A DNA stretch of 64,000 nucleotides, taken from positions 744,001 through 808,000 of the forward strand of contig NZ_FOJF01000003.1 of assembly GCF_900110995.1 (NCBI RefSeq), in the 5' to 3' direction. How positions within the stretch are numbered: position 1 is the first letter of the stretch; every line of letters starts with the position of its first letter. The DNA is from Chitinophaga sp. YR573 (GTDB lineage: Bacteria; Bacteroidota; Bacteroidia; Chitinophagales; Chitinophagaceae). The position numbers and the translations under genes are program-made. Under the pieces are notes generated by a model that saw only the letters and a program-made list of their open reading frames with translations, was not told where the DNA came from and did no database searches. This document shows positions 41,925 through 51,765 of this stretch, one piece after another.

Positions 41925-43124
41925 TTATAAATCTGCATAATCCTGCAGATAAGAAAATCTTTCAGTCAGATGCCCCTTTTGCGCTATAGTGGCATTATGT
42001 AAAGTCTCACTCTGATCTTTCAGTAATTCATCAAACACATACTTCATCAACTGATCTCCGAAGTATTGCGAAGCATCCCTTGGCAACTCATTTGGCAGGT
42101 TACTCACGCACATCATATCGACTGTATCGGGCAGGTAAGGAGCTGTTTTCACATGTGTATGTCTATCCACTCCATATACAGGATCTTCAATCGTAGAATC
42201 CCCCAAATTACTGGGAATAGAACCATTGGTATCATCTGTAATATCAGCTATTGCCCGTATCCGGAAATTATCTTTCGCGAGGTCTGTCCAGGTAAAAAGA
42301 GGGGCAATCCGTTCATCCCAGTAAATCCCGTTCATCAATATATCAGTCGCTGTTACAAAGGGTAAAAATCTGCAATCATATTTATCCGGATGCAAATGGA
42401 AATCTTCCCTGCTATAAGTTTTATCCGTTTTCCTGAGATAAAGTTCTCCGGCTTTTAACTGTGTATATACCGGATATGCATAATTATTTATGAGATATTC
42501 TTCCGGTGGAATATACTTAATCCCCAGTAATCCCATTACTTCCAGCGTCCCCGCTGCTACTCGTCCGGAGCCGGTAATAGCAATCTTTAAAGGAGGTAAT
42601 TTAGTCCCGAAATAATGATTGATCAGTTCTTTAAAGTCATGGCATTCATGCACAGGTGTTAATGAAAATGTGCCTGTTTTCTTCCCATAAGTTAATATCC
42701 CGTTATGAGCGCCAACAACTCCTGCAAAGAACCCGAATCCCAGGATCCGTTGTCCATCTTCATGCACGAGGCATTCATAATCTATGAGTGTGATCTGTTT
42801 TTGCAGGATGGTTTGCAGTAAATGCTGGTTTTGTGGTTGTTTCTTTCTGGTATGAGAGAAGAACAGATATGTTTTCCCTGCTAATAGTTTCTCTGATGGA
42901 ACTTCTTTAATCCCGAGCAGTACCTGGCAGTGGGAGAGATCTTCAGAAAGGGTAACCCCTGCTTTCAGGTATTCATCATTTTTAAAACAGCGCCAATCGG
43001 ACGGCTGTACGGTAATATTTACCTGTGGATAATTGCGTGTGATCCATTGGCATTGCAGTGGAGTGAATGCGACCCTGTTATCATGCGGCTGTTTTTCTTC
43101 CCTTATAAGGCCAATCTGTAACAT
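41925..43124 (-). CDS. Saccharopine/alanine dehydrogenase-like protein
   Basis: This protein of 399 residues shows the alanine dehydrogenase/saccharopine dehydrogenase N-terminal domain (IGLIREEKQPHDNRVAFTP, about 4-22; QVLLGIKEVPSEKLLAGKTYLFFSH, about 67-91) and a nucleotide-binding part (ITGSGRVAAGTLEVM, about 183-197). It resembles the lysine-forming saccharopine dehydrogenase group, an NAD(P)-linked amino-acid enzyme. His and Lys residues of the active site are plausible (Lys73; His91) but not proven. It seems to be transcribed alone, convergent with the DUF3825 gene. Confidence 0.78.
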   Translation of the reverse strand: MLQIGLIREEKQPHDNRVAFTPLQCQWITRNYPQVNITVQPSDWRCFKNDEYLKAGVTLSEDLSHCQVLLGIKEVPSEKLLAGKTYLFFSHTRKKQPQNQHLLQTILQKQITLIDYECLVHEDGQRILGFGFFAGVVGAHNGILTYGKKTGTFSLTPVHECHDFKELINHYFGTKLPPLKIAITGSGRVAAGTLEVMGLLGIKYIPPEEYLINNYAYPVYTQLKAGELYLRKTDKTYSREDFHLHPDKYDCRFLPFVTATDILMNGIYWDERIAPLFTWTDLAKDNFRIRAIADITDDTNGSIPSNLGDSTIEDPVYGVDRHTHVKTAPYLPDTVDMMCVSNLPNELPRDASQYFGDQLMKYVFDELLKDQSETLHNATIAQKGHLTERFSYLQDYADL

Positions 43125-43207
43125 TAGAATTTGAGGTTTGTTTTGTTTTGGTTTTCTAAACTAAGCAATTATTTAACAGTAGCAACAATATTCGTAATTT
43201 TACCACC

Positions 43208-43948
43208 ATGTTTAGGCACAAAGGCAAAAGTAGAACATATCTTCATAATCTGCGATTGGCTTCAACACTTTCATTTATTGCAGGTATTGTTAATATTACG
43301 GGCGTCTTGTCTGTTAAAGTATTAACCACAAACGTTACTGGCCATTTTGCCTATTTTTCGGAAGAGCTGGTAAAAAAGAACTACCTCACAGCCCTGGTTT
43401 TCCTGATTTACATTTTTTGTTTCCTGGCAGGTGCATTCATATCTAATCTCTTAATTGAAACGGTTATAAGGATAAAACCAGCAGTGGCTCATACTATTCC
43501 TATGATCATCGAGATCCTTATTTTGACAATTACAGGGATGATGGGCGGTGTTTTAGCAGGCTTTCAGGGTCAGGTAATAGCCTGTGCTTTATTATTTGCT
43601 ATGGGGCTGCAAAATTCTTTGGTTACAAAAGTCTCACAATCGGTAGTTCGTACCACACACTTAACAGGATTATTTACTGATTTAGGGATTGAATTATCCC
43701 AGTTATTCTTTTACCGCCAGGAAGCTGAATTCCGGCGATTATCCAGAAGCATTTATCTGAAATTAGCTATCATCAGCTTTTTCTTTATAGGATGTGTACT
43801 GGGGGGCTTTATTTTTAAAACATATGCATTAAAAACACTTTTCTTAGCATCTGGTTGTTTAATCATTGCGTTGTATTATGATAGTATCATTTATCATTAT
43901 TATCATTTAAAGAGAAAGGTCCGTAATGAAAACAGCCCCAATCCATAG
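43208..43948 (+). CDS. DUF1275 (YoaK) family membrane protein
   Basis: This protein of 246 residues has six membrane helices. The family signature is seen at the first helices: SFIAGIVNITGVLSVKVLTTNVTGHFAYF (about 22-50) with TNVTGH, then a second ALLFAMGLQNSLVTKVSQSVVRTTHLTGLFTDL (about 137-169). YoaK proteins are widespread and of unknown function, perhaps transport. A TAATTTTA promoter-like box ends five bases before the ATG. The stop codon lies inside a hairpin shared with the convergent chitinase gene. Confidence 0.85.
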   Translation: MFRHKGKSRTYLHNLRLASTLSFIAGIVNITGVLSVKVLTTNVTGHFAYFSEELVKKNYLTALVFLIYIFCFLAGAFISNLLIETVIRIKPAVAHTIPMIIEILILTITGMMGGVLAGFQGQVIACALLFAMGLQNSLVTKVSQSVVRTTHLTGLFTDLGIELSQLFFYRQEAEFRRLSRSIYLKLAIISFFFIGCVLGGFIFKTYALKTLFLASGCLIIALYYDSIIYHYYHLKRKVRNENSPNP

Positions 43949-43961
43949 GATTGAGGCTGTT
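43931..43961. terminator. Hairpin overlapping the DUF1275 stop codon
   Basis: 14-bp arms (43931-43944, 43948-43961) with one mismatch and an ATA loop; the stop TAG at 43946-43948 is in it. Short T-runs on both sides allow termination of both convergent genes. Confidence 0.6.
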
Positions 43962-43967
43962 CAAAAT

Positions 43968-46364
43968 TTATTCTACCACCACTTTCTTCCGCACATTATC
44001 CAGAGAAATAATGTAAATACCCTTAGTCCATTTAGAAATATCTATCTGCACCTGGGTAGCCGGACCTGTAACAATTGAGTTATAGATCTGCTGACCGGTA
44101 ATGCTGTAAACTTTCAAAACAGATTTGCCTTTCAAACCTTTTGTCTGAACTGTAAGGAAATTTGTAGCCGGATTAGGCCAAACACCTATTGAAAGCGGTG
44201 TTTCATTGTCTTTTGTAGCAGGAGTAAATGCGATAGTTGCACTTTTCTTTGCAGCTGAAGCGGCATCTGCATACACTTCAAATTCCCACAGAGAAACACC
44301 ATATACAGTTGCTCTCTTCACGCTATACATTCTTACATAACGGGCGCTCACGGCAGGGAAACTAAGATCCTCTGTACCTCCAACACCAGCGGTTACTGTT
44401 TTTTGGGCAGTCCAGGTGCTGTTATCAGTAGAAGTTTCTATACGATAAGAAGTCGCATATGCCACTTCCCATTTCAGTACTACTCTTGAAATATTCTGAG
44501 CAGTACCAAGATCAACTTCTATCCATTCGTTATCTGTATAAGCAGAAGACCAGCGGGTAGTAGTTGCGTCACCATCAAAGGCTTTATACGCTTCAAAACC
44601 GGTAGTTTCTACAGAAGAAGCTGTAATGGTTTTGTTAAGCGCTATATTCTGAGATACCGGAGAGAAGCTGAACCAGTTGAAGTTAAAGGATGCAGCATCC
44701 ATTACTACGCGCATTACTTTTGTACCAGCAGTTAATACAGGTGTAGTAACGCTCACGGTAGCAAATGTCTGCCATGCACCGGTATTTGGTACGGTGATAG
44801 TGCCGGAGATATTCTGGCCACCCATTTCAATATGGAATGTTTTTCCCGCAGCAATAGCAGCTACTCTGGCCTGTAATGTGTAGGCACCTGCATTGGCAAT
44901 GTTTACAGTATATTCCAGCCATTCGCCAGCCTGAATCTCACCTACATCATATCCGCCTTCTGTAGTACCTTCTATGTCTACGCCTTCAGTAGTACGATAC
45001 TGGCCTTGTGTATTAGTCGCCGTTAAATCATGATAAGCAGCACCTTCTCCGCCATTATCATAATTTTCAGCTTCTATTTTTCCAGGGATAGGCCATGCTG
45101 TTCCACCATAAGGAGTCTGTGGTGCAGCACCATATACTTCCAGTTCGTAAATAGAATAACCATAGGCAGTCGCTCTTGCTGTACCATAAATTCTCACATA
45201 ACGACCGGAGGCAGTCAGCCCGGTGTTATCGTTGGTCAGCGTCGTATTACCTGTAACAGATTTTACGGTAGTCCAGGTAGAAGCATCGGTTGATACCTGT
45301 ATCTGGTAAGCGGTAGCATAAGCAGCTTCCCAGGTAATCTTCACTTCGTTAATATCATAAGTAGCACCCAGATCCACATACACCCATTGTGGATCAGCGA
45401 AAGCAGAAGACCAGCGTGTGGAATAGTTACCATCTGTAACATTAGAAGCTACTACACTTGTAGTGGTAGTTGCTTCAAGAGAAGAAGCGGTAACCGGTTT
45501 GCCGGATGCGAGGTTCTGAGGGACCGGTGTGCCACCTTTACAAACAGATCCCAAAGTGTTATAAATAGAATTGATATCACCATATTCTGATGCAATATCC
45601 CAGATCATGATCCCACCTGCAGTTGTTTTAGCAAGGTTGGATTTCCATACATGTTCTGCTGTGGTATTATCAGAACTATAAAACGGAACACCCAGCATTC
45701 TTTTGCTTTGAGGAACACCGCGGGAAGTCCAGTAGGAAATAGAGCTGCTGGCCAGGTTATTATCCCCGTAACACATAATGTTCACGAGGTCTAACATGGT
45801 AACATCATCATAGTGATCACCGTTGTTGCTCGCGCTTTCAGATACGGCAGCAGTAAACAGTTTACCCATTCCATGCAACTTGGTACCAAGAGCAGTAGCC
45901 AGGCTATTCCATCTGGCTTTTGTTGTGGGATATTCCCAATCCAGGTCAATACCATCCAGGTTATACTGAGTAACCAGGTTGCCACAGGCAGTGGCCAGGT
46001 TATTGATGGAAGTGGTACTGCTTGCAATTGTTTCAAAAGGAGTGTTGCTGGGTGAGGAGTCCAGCCATCCGCCTATTGATAAAAGCACTTTAACGTTATT
46101 GGCATGAGCTCTGGTAACGAGGTCTGTTAGTGTGGAACCACCATCAACAGATCCAATTTTACCATCAGTGCCAGGGATAGCAAATGCATAACAGATATGC
46201 GTGTATTTGCTGTAATCAATTTTCGATGGCGCATTAATGTAATAATTGCCACCGGCTACCCAGGAGGGATAATATCCCACGATGTTGTAGCACGACAATT
46301 GCCCGAAAGAGACCCTCGAGAGCATAACGAGGGCAAGAAGAAAAATCCATTTGATTTTTTGCAT
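43968..46364 (-). CDS. Secreted modular GH18 chitinase with two F5/8C domains, a CBM6-like domain and T9SS tail
   Basis: This protein of 798 residues degrades chitin outside the cell. Order: signal peptide (1-21); GH18 domain (about 25-270) with LLSIGGW (94-100) and DGIDLDWEYP (137-146), catalytic Glu144; F5/8 type C domain (about 280-410); a CBM6/35-like domain (about 415-560, containing GEIQAGEWLEYTVN); a second F5/8 type C domain (about 565-705); and a type IX secretion tail (about 725-798, NPATNFLTVQ, KVYSITGQQI, GIYIISL). The two F5/8C domains are similar copies. The GH18 domain is compact. Confidence 0.95.
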   Translation of the reverse strand: MQKIKWIFLLALVMLSRVSFGQLSCYNIVGYYPSWVAGGNYYINAPSKIDYSKYTHICYAFAIPGTDGKIGSVDGGSTLTDLVTRAHANNVKVLLSIGGWLDSSPSNTPFETIASSTTSINNLATACGNLVTQYNLDGIDLDWEYPTTKARWNSLATALGTKLHGMGKLFTAAVSESASNNGDHYDDVTMLDLVNIMCYGDNNLASSSISYWTSRGVPQSKRMLGVPFYSSDNTTAEHVWKSNLAKTTAGGIMIWDIASEYGDINSIYNTLGSVCKGGTPVPQNLASGKPVTASSLEATTTTSVVASNVTDGNYSTRWSSAFADPQWVYVDLGATYDINEVKITWEAAYATAYQIQVSTDASTWTTVKSVTGNTTLTNDNTGLTASGRYVRIYGTARATAYGYSIYELEVYGAAPQTPYGGTAWPIPGKIEAENYDNGGEGAAYHDLTATNTQGQYRTTEGVDIEGTTEGGYDVGEIQAGEWLEYTVNIANAGAYTLQARVAAIAAGKTFHIEMGGQNISGTITVPNTGAWQTFATVSVTTPVLTAGTKVMRVVMDAASFNFNWFSFSPVSQNIALNKTITASSVETTGFEAYKAFDGDATTTRWSSAYTDNEWIEVDLGTAQNISRVVLKWEVAYATSYRIETSTDNSTWTAQKTVTAGVGGTEDLSFPAVSARYVRMYSVKRATVYGVSLWEFEVYADAASAAKKSATIAFTPATKDNETPLSIGVWPNPATNFLTVQTKGLKGKSVLKVYSITGQQIYNSIVTGPATQVQIDISKWTKGIYIISLDNVRKKVVVE

Positions 46365-46717
46365 ACTAGCTTTGTTTTAATGATTATGTTAAGGGTGTAA
46401 GGTGCTATTTTGAGAGGCTGTAATATAGCCGGGTTAAGATTGCGTTACAATCCTGAATCATAGGTTTTCAATCGGTTATTTTGAGAATGAGTTACTTAAC
46501 GTGAATAAGGTAACATTACCTTATATTAATATAAATATAAAAATACATTTAATCTGAATAACTGCAATATAAAATTTATCTTATTTCCAGAAAGTTCCTA
46601 ACTGCTTTAGCATCAATAAAAAGCCAGGACCAGGCATTTCACCATGAGCAAAAACATCAAATTCATAGAGGAAAGTTTTCTTGTGGCCCGCCAGTTTCAT
46701 CATTCTTGCCAGGTAAT
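46365..46717. other. Gap between chitinase and the SDR gene
   Basis: This 353-bp stretch holds the chitinase upstream region (46365-46580), including the palindrome at 46505-46524, and then a short minus-strand frame of doubtful status at 46581-46781 that overlaps the SDR gene. No other gene or RNA is visible. Confidence 0.6.
46505..46524. promoter_or_regulatory. Palindrome upstream of the chitinase gene
   Basis: ATAAGGTAA and TTACCTTAT are separated by two bases, 140 bases before the chitinase start codon. It is followed by AT-rich sequence. It may be an operator for chitin-dependent control; no regulator is adjacent. Confidence 0.4.
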
Positions 46718-46781
46718 TTAGGGAAGTTTTGCTACCAGTTTTTCCGGCATCAGTTTTAAAATAGTATAGATCAGTTTCCAT
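46581..46781 (-). pseudogene. Possible carboxylesterase C-terminal remnant
   Basis: A 66-residue frame on the minus strand starts inside the end of the SDR gene in another frame. Its second half (KKTFLYEFDVFAHGEMPGP) resembles the YxYxFD...H..E.P segment around the active-site His of type B carboxylesterases. It may be a decayed fragment, an unrelated small gene or chance. It has no start region of its own. Confidence 0.25.
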
Positions 46782-47443
46782 TTAAGACCAGGGACAATGG
46801 TAAATGTATTTCCTGCGTTCACGACTGCGCTGGCTATGAAAGCAGGCTCCAGCATTAAAGATTCCGGCAGGTTTAGTCCTGCTGTCATCTTACTGCGTAT
46901 ATAACCTGCTACAATCACATTCACTTTAATATGTCTGGCAAAAAGATATTGTCTTAACCCGGCAAGGTACTGTGTAAATGCAGATTTGGTACTGCCATAA
47001 ATAAAGTTGCTCTTCCTGCCTCTTACTCCTGATAAAGAGGACAGGCCGATAATCCTTTCTAACCGGTTATTATCTTTATCCATCGCAACAATATTAAGGA
47101 TAGATACCGCCCCTGCATAATGTACCTGCATCATCCTGAAACTCCCTTTAAAATCAAGCAGAGCTTCTTCATTATTCTTCAGATACCCGGCCGCATATAC
47201 GACGATATGTGGCTTTTCAGGTAGTTGTTGGTAAAAGTTTTCATGACTGTCAAAATCAACGGCATCAAAGTAAAGAATAGTAACCAGTTCTTTCTGAGGT
47301 ACATGCTGCTGCACAAAAGTATGCAGCTCGTCCGTACTGCGGGAAGCCGCAAGGATACGGTAGCCTTTAGCTGCATATTGTATAATGGCTGCTTTAGCTA
47401 CGTCTGAGTTGGCACCAAGCAGGAGAACGGTTTTACTTTGCAT
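46718..47443 (-). CDS. SDR oxidoreductase, DprE2-like
   Basis: This protein of 241 residues has an SDR Rossmann motif VLLLGANSDVAKA (about 6-18), VVYAAGYLKN and catalytic Ser (LSSLSG) with Tyr-Lys in YGSTKSAF. The GANSD form and the extended C-terminal GLKWKLIYTILKLMPEKL match DprE2-type (decaprenylphosphoryl-keto-ribose reductase) and related cell-envelope SDRs. It lies two bases downstream of the glycosidase-like gene, so the two are probably co-transcribed. The true substrate is open. Confidence 0.82.
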   Translation of the reverse strand: MQSKTVLLLGANSDVAKAAIIQYAAKGYRILAASRSTDELHTFVQQHVPQKELVTILYFDAVDFDSHENFYQQLPEKPHIVVYAAGYLKNNEEALLDFKGSFRMMQVHYAGAVSILNIVAMDKDNNRLERIIGLSSLSGVRGRKSNFIYGSTKSAFTQYLAGLRQYLFARHIKVNVIVAGYIRSKMTAGLNLPESLMLEPAFIASAVVNAGNTFTIVPGLKWKLIYTILKLMPEKLVAKLP

Positions 47444-47445
47444 TT

Positions 47446-49893
47446 TTACTTATTTTCTATCGCAATAACATCTGTGATCTTACTCGTCTTATAGTCAAAT
47501 GTTATACTGCCATCAGCAGTACTCTTCATCCGTTTCAGGATTTGTTTATTCACAGAAATAGTATAATAATTATCACCTTTCAGATCATTAATCAGATATT
47601 TATTTAAACCAGTGGAAGACTGGCTCCACAACATATTATCCTGGGAAAAGTTTTTTATTTCCAACGCGAGTGTACCCGTAGTTTCAACTTTCATAGAAGC
47701 TGTGCCATTATTACCATTAAAATATAACAACTCATTATCTGAACCATAAAAACCAAAATCTCTTTCACTAACTATCTTAAACCGTCCATCAGATATAGCA
47801 TACTTATTCATAGCAAGATCTATCAATAATACCTGTCCCCTGAAATTATATTTTAACTGCGTACCTGATAACTGTTGTGTAATATGTGGATTAAGATAAA
47901 ACCTGTTATACAAAGGATTTATTCCATAAATCGCCTGATACAAACCAACAACGGAAAGACTATTCCCGGAAAGAATATCATCTCCCAATCCATCCTGGTT
48001 CACACGTCCATACCGCTGAAAAGCAAGACCATCTTTCGCATATTGTGCCAATACATTCTTTACATATTTTAATGCAAGTTCGGGTTTGTAAGATGCATAG
48101 GCTTTTACGCCCAGGGCCCCCCAGGATAAAAACAGATCTCCGTTTTCGTAATTAGGGAAAGGGAATTGCCAGTCATTACCTTCGCCCTTATTATAACTAT
48201 ACATGCAAATAGGCCAGAAGAATAACTGTTCTTTTTGCATCTGATATTCTATCGTATCTAAAATAGTTTTTGTCCTTAATTTATTATCACAAATACCATA
48301 ACCTATGGCCATGAAATTTACGGGTGTTACCATGTTATTTCCATGAACAGAACCGTCTTTATCCCGCCAGTGAATATAGCATGATTTGTTACCATCCCAG
48401 AATCCGCCTTCACTAACAGGCTTGTTAAAACTGGCTTTCAGCTTTGCTGCAAACTGCTGATAATAATAAGCTTTCTCTGTATTTCCCAGCTGTTGCTCAA
48501 TATCTGCCCATAGGGTTAAAGCATGATATAGTTTTGCATTTACAAAGGCATTTTCATAAGATGCCCAGATGATATCTATCCAGTCACTGCTCTTTTTCTC
48601 AGTATGATTATCATTGATCATTTCTACTAATCCATTATTATTAGTATCTCTTTTCAGTAGCCAGTCAAGGGCTTTTTCACAGGATAGCTGATGTGTCTTC
48701 ACCCATGCCTTATCGCCGGTCTGGTCATATAATTCTGCTACATTAGCAACAAAATCCGGATTAGCATCCAGTAAATATCCCCATTGCGCTTCGTAAAAAC
48801 CTTTATCTGTCACTTCTCCCGGCATCATGTCTTCATTCGTATAAGCCCATCTGGACCATACTCTTCCATCCGGTTTAATCGCATTATCCCTGTAATAATC
48901 CAGGCATTGCTGATAACCGTTTAAATATTTTTGATCATTAATGGCCAGTCCCATCTGGGCTATATATTGTTCGTGCAAACAGATTGGCCCATAGGGGGTA
49001 TGCCAGCTGTTTCCTCCAAAATGTTCTTTATCAATAACGCCTATTCTTGCAATCGTATTTAATACAGCACTTACCTGATCGCCATTAATCCCAACGAATT
49101 TGCCACGCCCATATTTATCGTTAAAGTTGAAATAAGAAAGTGTAATGCTTTTGTGACCAGATCCTACATTAACAGGTGCCCAGACATCTGTTCTGTCGCG
49201 GATATATCGCCTGCGGTTAGTACCCGAATCATAGCGCAGCCGGCCAGCGGATAAAGCGATGCTGTATGAAAGTTTATCATCAACACGACTGTAACTCATT
49301 ATTGCACCAGGCTCATTAACAATAACGCTTAAACCATTGTTGGTCTTACTATTCCAGAAATCAGAAGAGTTGCTGTGAACACCATAAGTATCGGACGACT
49401 TATTAAAAAGATAAAACCAGGCAAGTCCGCCATATCCCTGATAGGCGCCTTCCCAGGTATTAATGCTTTTGAACATAAAGAGAGGTAATCCCACTTCTTC
49501 TGCTGTTATATTATTTGACATTTTTCTATCAATATCAAATTTGATATCCTTTGCCGTTACTGTAAACTTCCATGTTTCGAATATTTTATCACCATATTGG
49601 ATATTGCATGTTATTACATTATCACGGAGTTGTACCAGAGGATAAGAAGAAAGCTGCAGTGTAGAATAAGTTTTCTTATCTGTTTTAATGAATGAATAAA
49701 TACCTGCGGGATCAAGTACCTGCTGGCCATTCAACACCAATGAAGAGATAATGGCCTTTTTATTATAATCAAGCGTCATCTGCATTTTTTCATTACCAAA
49801 CAGGATCTGCCTGTTTAGTATATCGTTTTTTATAACGGGCTGGGCTAAACACAGAACAGGAAACATGATAAGTAAAAGGAACCATTTCTTCAT
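47446..49893 (-). CDS. Large exported six-hairpin glycosidase-like protein
   Basis: This protein of 815 residues has a signal peptide (KKWFLLLIMFPVLCLA; cleavage about 17-18). The first 250 residues are beta-rich, the middle (about 270-660) is alpha-helical with features of (alpha/alpha)6 barrels: HTPYGPICLHEQY, EAQWGYLLDANPDFV, DWIDIIWASYENAFVNAKLYHAL, GGFWDGNKSCYIHW; the end (about 670-815) is again beta. This is the layout of GH63/GH78/GH37-like enzymes, but no exact family is assigned. It probably acts on an oligosaccharide in the periplasm or outside. The ATG at 49893 places the signal at the very start; 49902 is an alternative. Confidence 0.78.
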   Translation of the reverse strand: MKKWFLLLIMFPVLCLAQPVIKNDILNRQILFGNEKMQMTLDYNKKAIISSLVLNGQQVLDPAGIYSFIKTDKKTYSTLQLSSYPLVQLRDNVITCNIQYGDKIFETWKFTVTAKDIKFDIDRKMSNNITAEEVGLPLFMFKSINTWEGAYQGYGGLAWFYLFNKSSDTYGVHSNSSDFWNSKTNNGLSVIVNEPGAIMSYSRVDDKLSYSIALSAGRLRYDSGTNRRRYIRDRTDVWAPVNVGSGHKSITLSYFNFNDKYGRGKFVGINGDQVSAVLNTIARIGVIDKEHFGGNSWHTPYGPICLHEQYIAQMGLAINDQKYLNGYQQCLDYYRDNAIKPDGRVWSRWAYTNEDMMPGEVTDKGFYEAQWGYLLDANPDFVANVAELYDQTGDKAWVKTHQLSCEKALDWLLKRDTNNNGLVEMINDNHTEKKSSDWIDIIWASYENAFVNAKLYHALTLWADIEQQLGNTEKAYYYQQFAAKLKASFNKPVSEGGFWDGNKSCYIHWRDKDGSVHGNNMVTPVNFMAIGYGICDNKLRTKTILDTIEYQMQKEQLFFWPICMYSYNKGEGNDWQFPFPNYENGDLFLSWGALGVKAYASYKPELALKYVKNVLAQYAKDGLAFQRYGRVNQDGLGDDILSGNSLSVVGLYQAIYGINPLYNRFYLNPHITQQLSGTQLKYNFRGQVLLIDLAMNKYAISDGRFKIVSERDFGFYGSDNELLYFNGNNGTASMKVETTGTLALEIKNFSQDNMLWSQSSTGLNKYLINDLKGDNYYTISVNKQILKRMKSTADGSITFDYKTSKITDVIAIENK

Positions 49894-49918
49894 AACCAGC
49901 AATAGGGTTTGTTAAAGG

Positions 49919-51163
49919 TCAAATATCGGATCTTTTTTCAGGATTGTTAATCTCCTTTTGGAGTTTGATGGCATCGGCATTCTCCGGATCCAGTTTTAAA
50001 GCCTGGTTATTGGCTGTTTTTGCGGCATCAGGATTTCTCATCTTTAAGCAGGCTTTTGCCTCAAGATACCAGGTATAGGAGGAGGCCGGGTATTTTGCAG
50101 TTATTTCTCCTGCCAGTGTTATACTTTCTGATAAACGATTAAGGTCGATCATCATGCTGATAGCATTGTTCCAGTCGATGACCGTAAACTCCTTTACCGG
50201 GTAAAGCTTACTGATATAAGTATCATAGTATAAACAGTAAAAAGCAGAGAGGTTTTGTTTCCATGCAGGTTCACCTTTGATAGCGGCTTTGATAACAGCG
50301 ATTGCTTTTTGTTCCTGTCCCAGATAAAGCCAGGCCTTGGCGATTTTTGGATATATTCCATACCAGCCATTCGTTTGTACAATGGCTTTTTTCAGCAATG
50401 TTTCCCCGCGTTCCTTATTCCGTTGTTCTATTGCGTAGAAAGCCTGATTGAGTGTAATACGGCCGTAATGATAGTTTAACAATCGTTGGAGATCGCCAAA
50501 AGGGTCGCGGGAATGGTCGACCCGCAGGTCAATCTGGTTAAACCACTCATTTTTAGTGCCTTTAACGAGTAATGCTGCGGATTGCTTACCACTTATCTGG
50601 CCGCCTGCATTTTCACCGGCTATCAGGCTTTTTAGCAGTCTTTCCGCCAGTGTACCTTCGCTATGTTCAAAGGCATCCGCCATATCATGGAGTACATTGG
50701 GGGCTAACTGGTTGCCCATCACCACGTAATATTTCCCGGAAAGGTCGGCAGCGCTGCCTTTCCAGTATTTAAGCGAAGACCCGGTAAAAGCAAATACATG
50801 GCCGCTGCTATCGATACCTGAGACCTGGCGGGTATCAGCATCCATATCTGATTGTTTAGTGAACAGGATGGCTTCCTGAATGGTTTTGCCCTGTGCTAAC
50901 TGCTGAAAACCATTGATCGCATATTGAGGTTCCGTTTCTGCAATACAGGAAAAAGCGCCTATACCAGGGGTGATATAACAGGTGGAATTACCCACATATA
51001 TGTTATTGGTGGCAACTGCGATACCCCATTCCTTTGCCTGCGGATCATAGGCTGTAATGCTGAAGGTGGAATTAATATTGCGGTTCAGCAACAGACTTGG
51101 CAGATTTTGTGCATGACAAAAGACAGGTAACAATAAAAGGGATGTCAGTAGTTTCCTTCTCAT
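49919..51163 (-). CDS. Exported DUF1028 protein with C-terminal TPR repeats
   Basis: This protein of 414 residues has a signal peptide (about 1-18) and a DUF1028 domain (about 30-235), which has an Ntn-hydrolase-like fold: STFSITAYDPQAKEWGIAVAT (31-51) contains the Thr/Ser nucleophile region, and the GIGAFSCIAETEPQYAINGF segment is typical. TPR-like helices follow (about 240-405). DUF1028 enzymes are thought to be amidohydrolases, unproven here. It lies 25 bases upstream of the glycosidase-like gene on the same strand. Confidence 0.85.
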   Translation of the reverse strand: MRRKLLTSLLLLPVFCHAQNLPSLLLNRNINSTFSITAYDPQAKEWGIAVATNNIYVGNSTCYITPGIGAFSCIAETEPQYAINGFQQLAQGKTIQEAILFTKQSDMDADTRQVSGIDSSGHVFAFTGSSLKYWKGSAADLSGKYYVVMGNQLAPNVLHDMADAFEHSEGTLAERLLKSLIAGENAGGQISGKQSAALLVKGTKNEWFNQIDLRVDHSRDPFGDLQRLLNYHYGRITLNQAFYAIEQRNKERGETLLKKAIVQTNGWYGIYPKIAKAWLYLGQEQKAIAVIKAAIKGEPAWKQNLSAFYCLYYDTYISKLYPVKEFTVIDWNNAISMMIDLNRLSESITLAGEITAKYPASSYTWYLEAKACLKMRNPDAAKTANNQALKLDPENADAIKLQKEINNPEKRSDI

Positions 51164-51211
51164 AGGATAAAGTTTTAAATAAAAAGCCTAAATATTTCAC
51201 TAATTTTAAAT

Positions 51212-51757
51212 ATGTGCGAAAACCTTATGTTATGTTTATTACTTCCGGTTTTATTATCCTGCGGAGGTATTCCTGAGGAAAGAATGGCCATTCCTATTGA
51301 TTCCAGTATATCTGAAACTATTGATACTATCAGAACGGACACCACAGATATCCAAACAGGCAATACGGACCCGTCAAAGCTTATCGCATACTCCCAAACA
51401 CTGAAAGGCATCCCTTACAAATATGCGTCTACTGATCCGGCAGCAGGATTCGACTGTTCCGGGTTCATCACTTACGTCTTCAACCATTTCGGTATAGAAG
51501 TGCCAAGGACCTCTGTGGACTTTACCGATAAAGGAATACCCATCAATCTCAGCCTCTCAAAACCCGGCGACCTGATTCTTTTTACTGGTACTGATAGCAC
51601 TATCAGAACAGTAGGCCATATGGGTATCATTACTCACACCGGTGATAGCATCGTTTTCATACATTCTACTTCCGGGAAAGCCTATGGTGTAACGGAAACA
51701 ACGCTCAACCCTTATTATATGGGAAGATTCATGAAGGTAATCAGGGTGTTTGAATAA
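51212..51757 (+). CDS. NlpC/P60 lipoprotein (cell-wall hydrolase)
   Basis: This protein of 181 residues has a lipoprotein signal with lipobox Cys17 in LLSCGG, a Ser/Thr/Asp linker (30-55), and an NlpC/P60 domain with catalytic Cys82 in FDCSGF, His136 in VGHMGI and a third His at about 151 (FIHST). Such enzymes cut peptides of peptidoglycan. It is anchored in a membrane by lipid. It is alone on the plus strand here, between two minus-strand genes; a TAATTTTA box ends three bases before the ATG. Confidence 0.9.
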   Translation: MCENLMLCLLLPVLLSCGGIPEERMAIPIDSSISETIDTIRTDTTDIQTGNTDPSKLIAYSQTLKGIPYKYASTDPAAGFDCSGFITYVFNHFGIEVPRTSVDFTDKGIPINLSLSKPGDLILFTGTDSTIRTVGHMGIITHTGDSIVFIHSTSGKAYGVTETTLNPYYMGRFMKVIRVFE

Positions 51758-51765
51758 AGTTATAA

